Source: Kitasatospora paranensis (GTDB taxonomy: Bacteria; Actinomycetota; Actinomycetes; Streptomycetales; Streptomycetaceae). Taken from it: a DNA stretch of 64,000 nucleotides. Both the position numbers and the translations under genes were made by a program. Below are positions 18,546-26,157 of the stretch, in pieces (the stretch's first letter is position 1; each line of letters opens with the position of its first letter). A model generated the notes under the pieces. It was not told where the DNA came from. It was given only the letters and a program-made list of their open reading frames with translations, and ran no database searches. Where the stretch lies: positions 1,674,001 through 1,738,000 of the forward strand of contig NZ_BAABKV010000001.1 in the NCBI RefSeq assembly GCF_039544005.1, in the 5' to 3' direction.

Positions 18546-20374
18546 TCAGCTCGTCCGGTGGGCCCGCCGGGCCGCCTCCGCCTCGGAGATCGCCCACGCC
18601 GCGTTGACGAGGCCGATGTGGCTGAAGGCCTGCGGGAAGTTGCCCAGCAGGCCCGCGCCGTCCGGTGCGATCTCCTCGGCCAGCAGGCCGACGTCGTTCG
18701 CGACGCCGGCCGCACGCTCGAAGTACGCGATGGCCGCTTCGGTCTCACCGGCCATCGCGAGCGCCTGGGCCAGCCAGAACGTGCACAGCAGGAAGGTGCC
18801 CTCCTCCCCCGCTAGGCCGTCGTCCGTGTCCAGGTAGCGGTAGACGAGCCCGCTCGGGCTGGTGAGGCGGTCGCGGATCGCGTCGATGGTGGCGCGCATG
18901 CGGGGCGACCCGGCCTCGGTGAATCCCACGATCGGCATGACGAGCACCGAGGCGTCCAGCCGGTCGGAGCCGAACGCCTGCGTGTACGCGCCCGCCGTCG
19001 CGCTCCAGGCCTGCTCCTCGATGGCCGCGCGGATCTCCTCCCGGGACCGGGTCCACGCGGGTACGCGGTCGGCGGCATCGAGATCCTCGGCAAGATCGAT
19101 CGCGCGGGCCAGGGCGACCCAGCACATGAGCTTGGAGTACACGAAGTGCTGCGGTCCGCTGCGGACCTCCCAGATGCCCTGGTCCGGTTCGGTCCACCGG
19201 GCCGCGGCCAGATCGGCCAGTCCCGAGAGGAACTGCCTGGTCGGACGGTCGAGGCCGCCCAGGTACGCCCGGAGCCGGTGCGCGGCGCCCAGGAGCTCCC
19301 CGTAGACGTCGAGTTGGCGCTGCCGCCAGGCCGCGTTGCCGACCCGGACCGGCCTGCTGCCCCGCCACCCGGAGAGGTGGTCCAACTCGCGTTCCGTCAG
19401 GTCGCGTTCACCCCTGATCCCGAACATGATCTGCATGTCGTGGGTGTGTGCGGGATCGTTCGCGGCGGCCTGCGCCATCCAGCCGAAGAAGGCTTCCGCC
19501 TCGTCCGGGCAGGCCGCGACCCAGAGTGCGTCGAGGGTGAACGAGGCATCCCGTACCCAGGCGAACCGGTAGTCCCAGTTGCGGACCCCTCCGACGGTCT
19601 CCGGGAGCGAGGTCGTGGGCGCCGCGACGATCGCACCGGTGGGCTGGAAGGTGAGCGCCTGGAGCACACGGCCGCTGTGCCGGACCTCCTTCTCCCACCG
19701 GCCCTCGTACGTCTGGTGCAGCTCGGACCAGGACTGCCAGGCGAGGACGGTGTCGTCGAGGAGCGCCTGGATCTCGTCCTGGGACAGCAGCCGGGGCGTG
19801 CCCCCGGCCGGGGTGTACTGGAGGGCGAAGGCCACCCGGTCGCCGGCGGCCAGGCGCACCCGGCCGCGTGCCCGGTCGGTGATCTCGAACGGCACCGGCG
19901 AGGAGAGGCACAGCGAGTCCGGCCCGCCGTGGCAGCGCATCCCCCCGTCGACCGGGATCAGCAGCGGCCGGATCATGCCGTACTCGGGCCTCGGCGCGAA
20001 TTCCACCACCAGCTCGACCGTGCCCCGGGTGCACTCCGCGACCCGCAGCAACAGGTGCGGCGCGTCCTTGCCGAGGTCGTGTCCGCGCCGGCCGAACCCC
20101 ATGGCCAGCGCGTCGGTCAGGGTCACGCTTCCGGCATCCGTCCGGAAGTCGGTCCGCAGCACCATCGTGCGGTCCCGGTAGGCACGCCGGGTCGTGAAGG
20201 CCTCCCCGGCCTGATCGACCAGTGGCCCGCCTCCGCGTCCAGGAGGCGGCCCAGCACCGACCGGGCGTCGAAGCACGGCATGCACAGCCAGTCGACCGAG
20301 CCGCCCGTGCTGATCAGCGCGGCGGTCTGGCAGTCGGACACCATCGCGTAGCCCTCGATCGGCACGTCGCTCAT
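18546..20374 (-). CDS. GH15 family glucoamylase/trehalase-like enzyme (frameshifted)
   Basis: About 609 residues, with ATG 20374 behind GGAGGTG. The N-terminal beta domain begins MSDVPIEGYAMVSDCQTAAL and GSVDWLCMPCFDARSVLGRL. The (alpha/alpha)6 barrel has VRNWDYRFAWVRDASFTLDA, GIWEVRSGPQHFVYSKLMCW and GLLAEEIAPDGAGLLGNFPQ, which contain the GH15 acid/base glutamates. Members hydrolyse alpha-glucosides or trehalose, and no signal peptide is seen. The frame breaks at CCCC 20204-20207. One base restores HWSIRPGEAFTTRRAYRD. Substrate is uncertain. Confidence 0.85.
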
Positions 20375-20528
20375 CCGCAGCACCTCCCGCCGACCCCTCG
20401 ATTGTCCGCCGCCCCGGCCCGATCGGCAGCCGAGGAGCGCGGCTGTGGAGCACTGGACGTGGCGGCCGGGGGCGAGGACGAGGGGCGCCGGACCGCGCGG
20501 TGCAGCGGCACCCCCGTGCCCCGCCGGG

Positions 20529-21203
20529 TCACGGGTCGAAGCGGTAGCCGATGCCCGGCTCGGTGACGAGGTGACGCGGCCGCGCGGGGTCGCGCTCCAA
20601 CTTGCGGCGCAGGCCGGCGAAGTAGACCCGCAGGTAGTTGCCGTGGTCCTCCTGCTCGGGCCCCCAGACGTCGTGCAGGATCTGCCGGCCGGGGACGAGT
20701 CGGCCGGGACGGGCCAGGAGGACGGTGAGGATCTTCCACTCGGTGGGGGTCAGCCGCACCGGTCCCTCGGGGCCGACGACGGTGGCCGCCGCGACGTCCA
20801 CCTCGTGGGCGCCGATGACGGCCCGCAGCGGCGGCGCCTCGACCGGGGACCTGCGCAGGACGGCGCGGAGGCGGGCGAGGAGTTCGTCCATGACGAACGG
20901 CTTGGTGAGGTAGTCGTCGGCTCCGGCGTCCAGCGCCCGGACCTTCTCGGCGGCGTTGTCGCGTCCGGACACCACGATGATCGGCACGGAGCTCCACGCG
21001 CGGAGGCTGCCGATGATGTCCATGCCGTCGGCGTCGGGCAGTCCGAGGTCGAGCAGAACGGCCTCGGGCAGGACGCGGCCCGCCAGGTCGAGGGCTTCGG
21101 CGCCGGTGGCCGCGGTGAGGACGGCGTAATGGCGCGCGTGGAGGTTGATCGTGAGGGCCCGCAGGATGCCGGGTTCGTCGTTCACCACGAGGATGCGGCT
21201 CAC
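20529..21203 (-). CDS. kdpE: OmpR-family response regulator, KdpE-like
   Basis: A 224-residue two-component regulator. GTG 21203 follows GGGAGGTG. The receiver has the acidic pocket near N8-D9-E10, phospho-acceptor D52 in LLDLGLPDADG, Ser80 in VVSGRDN and K101 in TKPF. The C-terminal winged helix has LTPTEWKILTVLLARPGRLV and HGNYLRVYFAGLRRKLERDP, the KdpE signature. No kdpFABC or KdpD kinase is within the window, so it is an orphan here. It lies 65 bases below the APC-tail relic, downstream of phased-repeat promoter A. As an OmpR-type protein it should bind direct repeats about 11 bp apart, like those upstream of six units in this island. Confidence 0.85.
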   Translation of the reverse strand: MSRILVVNDEPGILRALTINLHARHYAVLTAATGAEALDLAGRVLPEAVLLDLGLPDADGMDIIGSLRAWSSVPIIVVSGRDNAAEKVRALDAGADDYLTKPFVMDELLARLRAVLRRSPVEAPPLRAVIGAHEVDVAAATVVGPEGPVRLTPTEWKILTVLLARPGRLVPGRQILHDVWGPEQEDHGNYLRVYFAGLRRKLERDPARPRHLVTEPGIGYRFDP

Positions 21204-21267
21204 GCCGTCACCTCCCTGGGGTCCGCGAGGGCTCCGGCGGGCGGGCCCGCGGCGGGTGCGGGGCCCT

Positions 21268-21794
21268 TCATGCACTCGCCTGCATACGAAGGCGCAGCCG
21301 GCGGACGGCGGCGTCGGTGTGCCGGCGCAGGGCGCGGTCGATCACGGCGCCGCGCTGGTTCTGCAGGGCGCGTTGCCACAGCCGGGCGGGTTCGACCTCG
21401 GGGATGAGGACGGTGATGCGGTCGTAGGTGCGCTCCGTACCGAGGTGGTCGACGAACGCCGCGATGGGCCGGCCGAGGCGGCGGTGGGCGTCGGGGATCT
21501 CGACGAGCGGGACGCCGGGGCGCCACAGCTCCCAGTCGCGGCGACGGGGGTACCCCGGCCGGAGGCTGGGGGAACCCCGGCCGCCTGCCGGTCCTCGGTG
21601 TCGGGCGCGGTGTGGACGACGGTGACGGCGAGCACCTCGTCGCCGAGGGAGACGGCGGCGCAGAGGGCGTCACGGGTGAGCCGGGTGATGGCGGTGACCG
21701 GGACGACGACCAGGGAGCGCTGCCGGGTGACCGGGCCGGGGATGCGGCCGAGTTCCAGACGCTCGCCGATCCGGGCGTAGCTGCGGTGGATCAT
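21268..21794 (-). pseudogene. Remnant of an APC permease: C-terminal cytosolic domain only
   Basis: From ATG 21794, MIHRSYARIGERLELGRIPG and RSLVVVPVTAITRLTRDALC match the hydrophilic tail of large streptomycete APC permeases. After a frame change the rest of the tail follows (DWELWRPGVPLVEIPDAHRR, then PEVEPARLWQRALQNQRGAV), ending MQASA. The membrane domain is absent, since nothing hydrophobic lies upstream. The frame change coincides with a short hairpin repeat at 21553-21571. It could have been kept as a soluble nucleotide- or stress-sensing domain, but as it stands it is a relic. Confidence 0.6.
21553..21571. repeat. Short GC hairpin repeat of the streptomycete REP type
   Basis: CCCCGGCC-GGA-GGCTGGGG forms an 8-bp stem with one G-T pair and a 3-base loop, with GGGGTA before and GGAACCCC after. 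Such elements are scattered in streptomycete intergenic DNA. Here it lies inside the permease tail and coincides with the frame change. Confidence 0.5.
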
Positions 21795-21997
21795 CGCGTC
21801 GAGCGACAGCGCGGCCAGGCCGCCGGGGTGCTCAGCCGGTCGCGCTGCCGGGCCGGCCGCGGGCCGGTGTCGGGGGTTGCGCCGCAGTCCGTTGCTGCGC
21901 ACCGGTGGCATCGAGCATCGAAGGGGTCCTCCACGAATCGAACGTTCCCCGATCCTGTCGGGTGCGCGGGGGCCCGCCCCCGACCCATACGGGAATC

Positions 21998-22044
21998 TGA
22001 CGCGGCCGGCCCGAGCCCTGACACGACCTTGACGCGCAGGTGAC
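21998..22044 (-). promoter_or_regulatory. Phased direct-repeat site A (upstream of permease relic and kdpE-like gene)
   Basis: Read on the minus strand, GTCA half-sites occur at offsets 0, 11, 22 and 43 (CCTGCGC, AGG and GGG following), giving GTCAAGG and GTCAGGG 11 bp apart. The span from first to last half-site is 47 bp, identical to sites B-F. It is about 200 bases upstream of the permease relic start and may drive the relic plus the response regulator. Confidence 0.6.
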
Positions 22045-22087
22045 GCCGCCGTCCCGGGCCGCTCCCACGGAGCGCCGTGGCGCCCGG

Positions 22088-22519
22088 TCATTCCCGTTTC
22101 TCCCGGGCGGGATCGGGCACGCGCAGGACCTGCATCCGGATCCTGCGGCGGGGCAGTGCCGCCGGCAGCGCGGCCGCGAGGGCGGCGGCGGCGAACAGAG
22201 CGAGCCGCGCGCACTCCACTCCCGTGTCGCCCCAGGCCAGTTCGGCGTAGCGGTGGACGACGAATCCGTTGAGGAAGAGCCATCCGGCGCCCGCGATCAG
22301 CGGCGTCGCCGCCGGGCGGGAGACGGCCCCGAGGACGGCGCAGAGGGCGGCGAAGGCGGCGAGGACGATGCCGCCGGCGTGCCGTTCCCCGACCGCCGCC
22401 ATGACCGTGGTCAGGACGGCGAAGGCGACCAGGGCGAGGGCACCCGACATGCTCACGGGCAGGCGGTCCACCACCGGCCGCAGCGCGCGTCCGCCGGGGC
22501 GGGCGTAGTAGAAGTCCAT
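22088..22519 (-). CDS. Four-helix membrane protein of unknown function
   Basis: 143 residues starting MDFYYARPGG. Four hydrophobic helices are apparent: ALALVAFAVLTTVMAAV, GIVLAAFAALCAVLGAV, ATPLIAGAGWLFLNGFVV and LALFAAAALAAALPAAL, followed by a basic tail with RRRIRMQVLRV. It resembles DUF4118-like sensor membrane modules in topology only. It lies 16 bases after the universal stress gene on the same strand and is probably cotranscribed from site B, so a stress-linked membrane role is likely. Function unknown. Confidence 0.65.
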   Translation of the reverse strand: MDFYYARPGGRALRPVVDRLPVSMSGALALVAFAVLTTVMAAVGERHAGGIVLAAFAALCAVLGAVSRPAATPLIAGAGWLFLNGFVVHRYAELAWGDTGVECARLALFAAAALAAALPAALPRRRIRMQVLRVPDPAREKRE

Positions 22520-22535
22520 GGTCGGTGCCTGCCTC

Positions 22536-23084
22536 TCAGTGGATCGCGGCCGGGGTGCCCGGCAGGTGCCAGACGTTCCGGCGGTGGAAGGCCTCCAGCT
22601 CCTTCTGGAGTGCGGGCTTCGGCACGGCGAGGACCGGGCAGGCGGCGTGCTTGACGCAGTGCGTCGTCACCGACGGCCGCAGGCCCCGGCGGAGCAGGCC
22701 GCCGCTGCCCGCACCGACCGCCAGCAGGTCGTCGGACCGGTCGGCCGCGCGCACCAGGACGAGGCCGGCGTCGCCGCGCACCACCCGGGCGCGCAGCGGG
22801 ACGCCGGCGGGGGCACCGCCGAAGGCCTCCTGCAGTGCCTGGCCCAGGCGGGCGGCGGCGGACTCCTGCCAGGCGGTGAGCAGCGGCGGGCAGGGGGCGC
22901 GGCGATAGAGGTGCTCGCCGCCCTGCGGGAGCCAGGCCAGGACGGCCAGGACCTCCGCGTCGGTGCGGCGGGCCTCGTCGACGGCCCGGTGCAGCGCTGC
23001 CAGACTGCCGAGGGATCCGCTGACACCGACGACGATCCGCCGTGTCCGTCGTCCGTCGTGATGGCCCTCGTCGATGCCGGTCAT
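22536..23084 (-). CDS. Universal stress protein family protein
   Basis: 182 residues, with ATG 23084 behind GAGGAA. The UspA fold opens with RRIVVGVSGSLGSLAALHRA and closes with DLLAVGAGSGGLLRRGL and HAACPVLAVPKP. The final G-x2-G-x9-G-S/T ATP loop is degenerate (GAGSGG, then SVTTHC). Only one Usp domain is present. The gene starts below phased site B and leads a two-gene unit with the membrane protein at 22088. In streptomycetes such proteins are induced by hypoxia or stationary-phase stress. Ligand unknown. Confidence 0.82.
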   Translation of the reverse strand: MTGIDEGHHDGRRTRRIVVGVSGSLGSLAALHRAVDEARRTDAEVLAVLAWLPQGGEHLYRRAPCPPLLTAWQESAAARLGQALQEAFGGAPAGVPLRARVVRGDAGLVLVRAADRSDDLLAVGAGSGGLLRRGLRPSVTTHCVKHAACPVLAVPKPALQKELEAFHRRNVWHLPGTPAAIH

Positions 23085-23151
23085 ATCCGTTCCTCGTTCG
23101 CTCGGCTGTTGCTCCCAGCGAATCCCACGGATCGGCGGGCGGGCCGTTCCT

Positions 23152-23198
23152 TGACGCCTCCCTGACGCCGGCGAGGGCGTTCCGCACGCGTTCCTGAC
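23152..23198 (-). promoter_or_regulatory. Phased direct-repeat site B (upstream of usp at 22536-23084)
   Basis: On the minus strand GTCA half-sites lie at offsets 0, 32 and 43: GTCAGGAACGC, then GTCAGGGAGGC and GTCAAGGAACG. The 32- and 43-bp offsets equal three and four helical turns, so all sites face one side of DNA. The last half-site is 68 bases before the start codon. Confidence 0.65.
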
Positions 23199-23254
23199 GG
23201 GCACCCCGCGGGCCGCCGCCCCGGCCGCCCGCAGGCCGGAGGCCGCCCGCGCGC

Positions 23255-23301
23255 GTCAAGGACCTGTCAGGGATCGTCCGCCGGCAGTCAACACAGCGTC
23301 A
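23255..23301 (+). promoter_or_regulatory. Phased direct-repeat site C (upstream of RAM protein and lysA relic)
   Basis: This is the fullest version. GTCA half-sites lie at offsets 0, 11, 32 and 43: GTCAAGGACCT and GTCAGGGATCG, then GTCAACACAGC and GTCAGGGATCC. A -10-like TAGCGT begins 33 bases after the last half-site at 23331, placing the last repeats near -35, as expected for an activator. Confidence 0.7.
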
Positions 23302-23414
23302 GGGATCCTTCCGACCGGGCGGGCTCCACCTAGCGTCGGTCCTGTTCGGCCCCTCGTCCAGCCCCGGGGCGGGACTCCCGTCCCGGATCCGTTCCGTCAC
23401 CTGGAGCACCTCTC

Positions 23415-23810
23415 GTGACCTGTGCAGACACCGCTCCCCCGGAGTCCGAGCCGGAACCGGAGCCCGAACCGGAACCGGCGCAGCGGGGCACCTCGGCCGG
23501 TCCCGCCGCCCGGCGGGCACCCGAGCGTCCGCTGCTGGCGCTGGCCCGGGTGACGTACGGCGCGGTGCCGCTGGACTTCGAGGAGGTCGCGGCCCGGATC
23601 CCGGCGGTGCAGTGGGGGCTGGCGCTGGCCGGTGACGCCGACCTCGAACTGCATCTGGCCTGTGTCGACCGGCGCGAGCTGCGTGAGGTCGCCGCCGGCC
23701 TGCGCCGGGCCGGCGCCGCCCGTATCCGGGTCGAACTGGTCCTGCGCCGACTCGTCCCCGGGGCGGCACCGCTTCCCCCTGCGACCACCCCAAGGAGCGC
23801 CGTCGTATGA
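23415..23810 (+). CDS. HTH-less Lrp/AsnC ligand-binding (RAM) domain protein
   Basis: 131 residues from GTG 23415 with GGAG upstream. After an acidic low-complexity N-terminus rich in Glu-Pro repeats (residues 9-22), residues ~38-110 (LLALARVTYGAVPLDFEEVA, then LALAGDADLELHLACVDRRE and IRVELVLRRLVPG) have the beta-alpha-beta-beta-alpha-beta pattern of the RAM domain of Lrp proteins, but there is no DNA-binding domain. It may sense an amino acid or form mixed oligomers with full Lrp proteins. It overlaps the next gene by ATGA, implying translational coupling, and lies below site C. Confidence 0.6.
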   Translation: MTCADTAPPESEPEPEPEPEPAQRGTSAGPAARRAPERPLLALARVTYGAVPLDFEEVAARIPAVQWGLALAGDADLELHLACVDRRELREVAAGLRRAGAARIRVELVLRRLVPGAAPLPPATTPRSAVV

Positions 23811-24212
23811 ACCTCACCCCGGTCCGTCCGCGCCGCGCCGCCGAGCACCGCGGCACCACCGTCGGCAGCCCGTGGCCGGCCTCCGCCCTGCTGGAGCGCA
23901 GCGGGGAGCTCACGGTCGGCGGTGTCGCCCTGGCCGATGCCGCCGACCGGTTCGGCACGCCGCTGGCGGGTGCTGGGCACGGCAACGCCGAGAGTCCGGG
24001 AGAGCTGCGCCTGGCGCGGCGTCTGCGGGTGGGGCGGATCGCGGTGGACAACCCCGCCGAGCTCCTCCGCGGGCGCCTACCAGCTCTCCATGGCGCCCGG
24101 CTACAAGCCGGTCGGCCGGCCCGCCCTGGTCGCCGTCCGCGACGGCCGGTCCCGCCTGCTCATCCGGCGCGAGACCGTGGAGGACTTCCGGGCCCGCGAG
24201 GTCCACCCGTGA
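23807..24212 (+). pseudogene. Internally deleted diaminopimelate decarboxylase relic
   Basis: Three separate pieces of a LysA-type protein are joined: the N-terminus (LLERSGELTVGGVALADAAD with FGTPL), a middle piece (HGNAESPGELRLARRLRVGR with VDNPAEL), and the C-terminus (GAYQLSMAPGYKPVGRPALV with RRETVEDF). Roughly 300 residues, including the PLP lysine, GGG motif and catalytic Cys, are gone, and the last junction also changes frame. A full copy is at 8223-9517. The start still overlaps the RAM gene by 4 bases, so the operon has kept its form while this gene decayed. Activity is impossible as it stands. Confidence 0.7.
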
Positions 24213-24262
24213 GCGGGGCCGCCGCGGAAGGGCCCCGCGGCCCCGCGTCGGCAATCGCCGGT

Positions 24263-24309
24263 GTCAAGGCGGCGTCAAGGTTGCTGCCCGGCGCGTAGTG
24301 CGTGCGTCA
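24263..24309 (+). promoter_or_regulatory. Phased direct-repeat site D (upstream of second usp)
   Basis: GTCA half-sites lie at offsets 0, 11 and 43: GTCAAGGCGGC, GTCAAGGTTGC and GTCAGGGAGCG. At offset 32 there is a weaker GTAG, the same substitution as in site E. It is about 140 bases before the universal stress gene at 24446. Confidence 0.65.
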
Positions 24310-24445
24310 GGGAGCGGGGCGCCGGGAGCTGTCCGGGGTTCGAATGGACACGGGGCCGCCGGGGCCCCGCCCGGGTCGCCGGTTTGGCGGCCGGGTCGGC
24401 CGGGTCGCGGTTGGCGGCCGGGCGTTCGAACGAGGGCAGGTTGCC

Positions 24446-24967
24446 ATGAACGAGGGTGTTCGGGTCGTCGTCGGCGTCAACGGCTCGCTGAGCAGTCTCG
24501 CCGCCGTGTACCGGGCGGTGGACGAGGCGGGACGGCGCGGGGCGACGCTGGTGCCGGTGATCGCCTGGTCGGATGCGGACGACAGGGGCCTGCGGCCGGC
24601 CTCGGAGCTGGAGCACGCGGCGAGCCGGCGCCTGGACACGGTCTTCGAGCAGGCCTTCGGCGGCTACCCGAACGACCTGGTGATCCGCCCACTGGTGGTC
24701 CGTTCCGATCCCGGCCGCGCCCTGGTCGCGGCGGCCGACCGGCCCACCGACCTGCTGGTCGTCGGCAGCGGCCGCCACGGCCGCCTCCACCATGCCCTGC
24801 ACGGGTCGGTGCCCCGCCACTGCCGTGCCCACGCAGCATGCGAAGTCCTCGTGGTGTCACCGTCGGCCCTGCTGGAGAGCATGGAACTCACGGCACGGAG
24901 CGGCGCTCCGCTGCCGTTCCTGGCCGGCCGAAGGACGCCCTCGCGCCGTCCGGCCACGGCGTCGTGA
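24446..24967 (+). CDS. Universal stress protein family protein
   Basis: 173 residues from ATG 24446 (GAGGGCAGG upstream). It opens VRVVVGVNGSLSSLAAVYRA and closes DLLVVGSGRHGRLHHALHGS and HAACEVLVVSPS, so the GxxGR-type ATP loop is better kept than in the paralogue at 22536-23084. The two share the same layout and the HAACxVL motif, suggesting duplication within this island. It is a monocistronic unit behind site D. Confidence 0.83.
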   Translation: MNEGVRVVVGVNGSLSSLAAVYRAVDEAGRRGATLVPVIAWSDADDRGLRPASELEHAASRRLDTVFEQAFGGYPNDLVIRPLVVRSDPGRALVAAADRPTDLLVVGSGRHGRLHHALHGSVPRHCRAHAACEVLVVSPSALLESMELTARSGAPLPFLAGRRTPSRRPATAS

Positions 24968-25060
24968 CGGACAGGCAGCACCGACCACCGGGACGCCCGG
25001 CACCGTGGGCCGGACGACTCGTCCGCCCCGCAGGAGACGGCCCAAGGCCCGCTCCGGCGG

Positions 25061-25285
25061 TCAGTCCACGTACCCGAGCGCGCTGTGGCACCGCGTCCAC
25101 CGACCGGGCCACTCGGCGTCCGGGGAGGCGTCCGGGGACGCGACCGGGCCGTCGTCGTTCCCGGCGCAGGGCAGTGCGGTGCGCACGGGAAGCCGCACGA
25201 TGTCGGCCGTGCGCACCGGACCGACGGCGGGAAGGCCGTCGACGGCACCGGAACCCGCGGACGCGACACTCTTCGTCGTACTCAT
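25061..25285 (-). CDS. Small 74-residue protein under the phased-repeat promoter
   Basis: ATG 25285 has an excellent GAGGAGAG site. The product begins MSTTKSVASAGSGAVDGLPA, contains two Cys (PCAGNDDGP and TRCHSALGYVD) and a Asp/Pro-rich middle, with no signal peptide or membrane helix. No known family was recognised. Its promoter (site E) has the same three-repeat pattern as the usp at 24446, so it is probably a genuine member of the local stress regulon. It might be a small regulatory or protective protein. Confidence 0.5.
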   Translation of the reverse strand: MSTTKSVASAGSGAVDGLPAVGPVRTADIVRLPVRTALPCAGNDDGPVASPDASPDAEWPGRWTRCHSALGYVD

Positions 25286-25433
25286 GACCGTTCTCTCCTC
25301 GGAACGACGCCCCCGCACGGTCCGTGCGGCGGACAGCCGGGGATGCAACGCGACCGGGCGCCTTCGGGCGGCCCATCCGCGTGCCGGTGTCCGCCTCCAG
25401 TGGAACCCCCGCCGCGAGGGACGTCCTCGGTCT

Positions 25434-25480
25434 TGACGCACCGGCTACGCCGTCGCCACCTGCCTTGACACACCCTTGAC
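25434..25480 (-). promoter_or_regulatory. Phased direct-repeat site E (upstream of the 74-residue protein)
   Basis: On the minus strand half-sites lie at offsets 0, 11 and 43: GTCAAGGGTGT, GTCAAGGCAGG and GTCAAGACCGA, with GTAG at offset 32. The spacing is identical to site D on the other strand. It is about 150 bases upstream of the small gene. Confidence 0.65.
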
Positions 25481-25545
25481 GTCCCACCGGCCGGACACCG
25501 GGCCCCGGAACCGGGCCGGCCCGGACCGGGCCCGCCCGCATCGAC

Positions 25546-25592
25546 GTCAACACCGTGCATGGAGGCGCCTTCGCAGGATCAAGGACGTGTCA
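25546..25592 (+). promoter_or_regulatory. Phased direct-repeat site F (upstream of SAV_915 gene)
   Basis: Half-sites lie at offsets 0, 32 and 43: GTCAACACCGT, ATCAAGGACGT and GTCAGGGCCCG, the same spacing pattern as site B. A TACCGT -10-like hexamer starts 35 bases after the last half-site (25624). The DNA between sites E and F (25286-25703) otherwise shows no gene. Confidence 0.62.
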
Positions 25593-25703
25593 GGGCCCGG
25601 CCGAAGAGGACTCCACCGGGGGATACCGTCACTGCTGCGCCCCGACGGACGGGGAGGACCACCTCCCACACGTCGGGCCCGCCGACCCTTTCGGAGGACC
25701 ACC

Positions 25704-26120
25704 ATGACCTGCCGCTGCACCACCGAGGAAGAACCGGAACCTTCCGAACCCGCCCCGGCCGGACGCCTGCTCGTCCCCGTCCGGCCGGGACCGCTGGGCG
25801 ACACCGCCCGTCTCTTCCGAACGCCGCTCGGCGCCCGCACCGCGGTCGCCTTCACCAGTCCGGGCCGGCTCGTCGCGGCGCTCGGCACCGCGCAGCCCTG
25901 GATCACGCTTGCCGAACCCGTGCTGCGGTCCCTGACCGGGCCGCTCGGCGTCACGTCCCCGATCGTCGATCCCCCACTGGTCGCGCCCGCCGCCCGCCCG
26001 GTCTCCGGCCGGTGGGAGACCCACCCGGTGGCGTCCGGCGAACAACTCCCGCAGCCCAAGGGGACATCTCGCCCTCCCGTCCCCGCCGCCCCGGGCCCGC
26101 ACGGCCACCGCACCCGCTGA
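25704..26120 (+). CDS. SAV_915 family protein
   Basis: 138 residues with a textbook GGAGG site before ATG 25704. The core RLLVPVRPGPLGDTARLFRT, GARTAVAFTSPGRLVAALG and WITLAEPVLRSLTGPLGV matches the SAV_915 family, small SseB-like alpha/beta proteins of streptomycetes that often sit near Lrp and PLP-decarboxylase genes. The tail after ~residue 90 is Pro-rich and disordered. Biochemical role unknown. Its promoter shares site F with the island regulon. Confidence 0.7.
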   Translation: MTCRCTTEEEPEPSEPAPAGRLLVPVRPGPLGDTARLFRTPLGARTAVAFTSPGRLVAALGTAQPWITLAEPVLRSLTGPLGVTSPIVDPPLVAPAARPVSGRWETHPVASGEQLPQPKGTSRPPVPAAPGPHGHRTR

Positions 26121-26157
26121 TGCCGGGGCTCGACCTGACCGGCGGTCACCGACACGG

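Noticed and set aside
20529..21203. A kdp potassium operon
   Set aside because: Only the response regulator is present. No KdpF, A, B, C or D sequences occur nearby.
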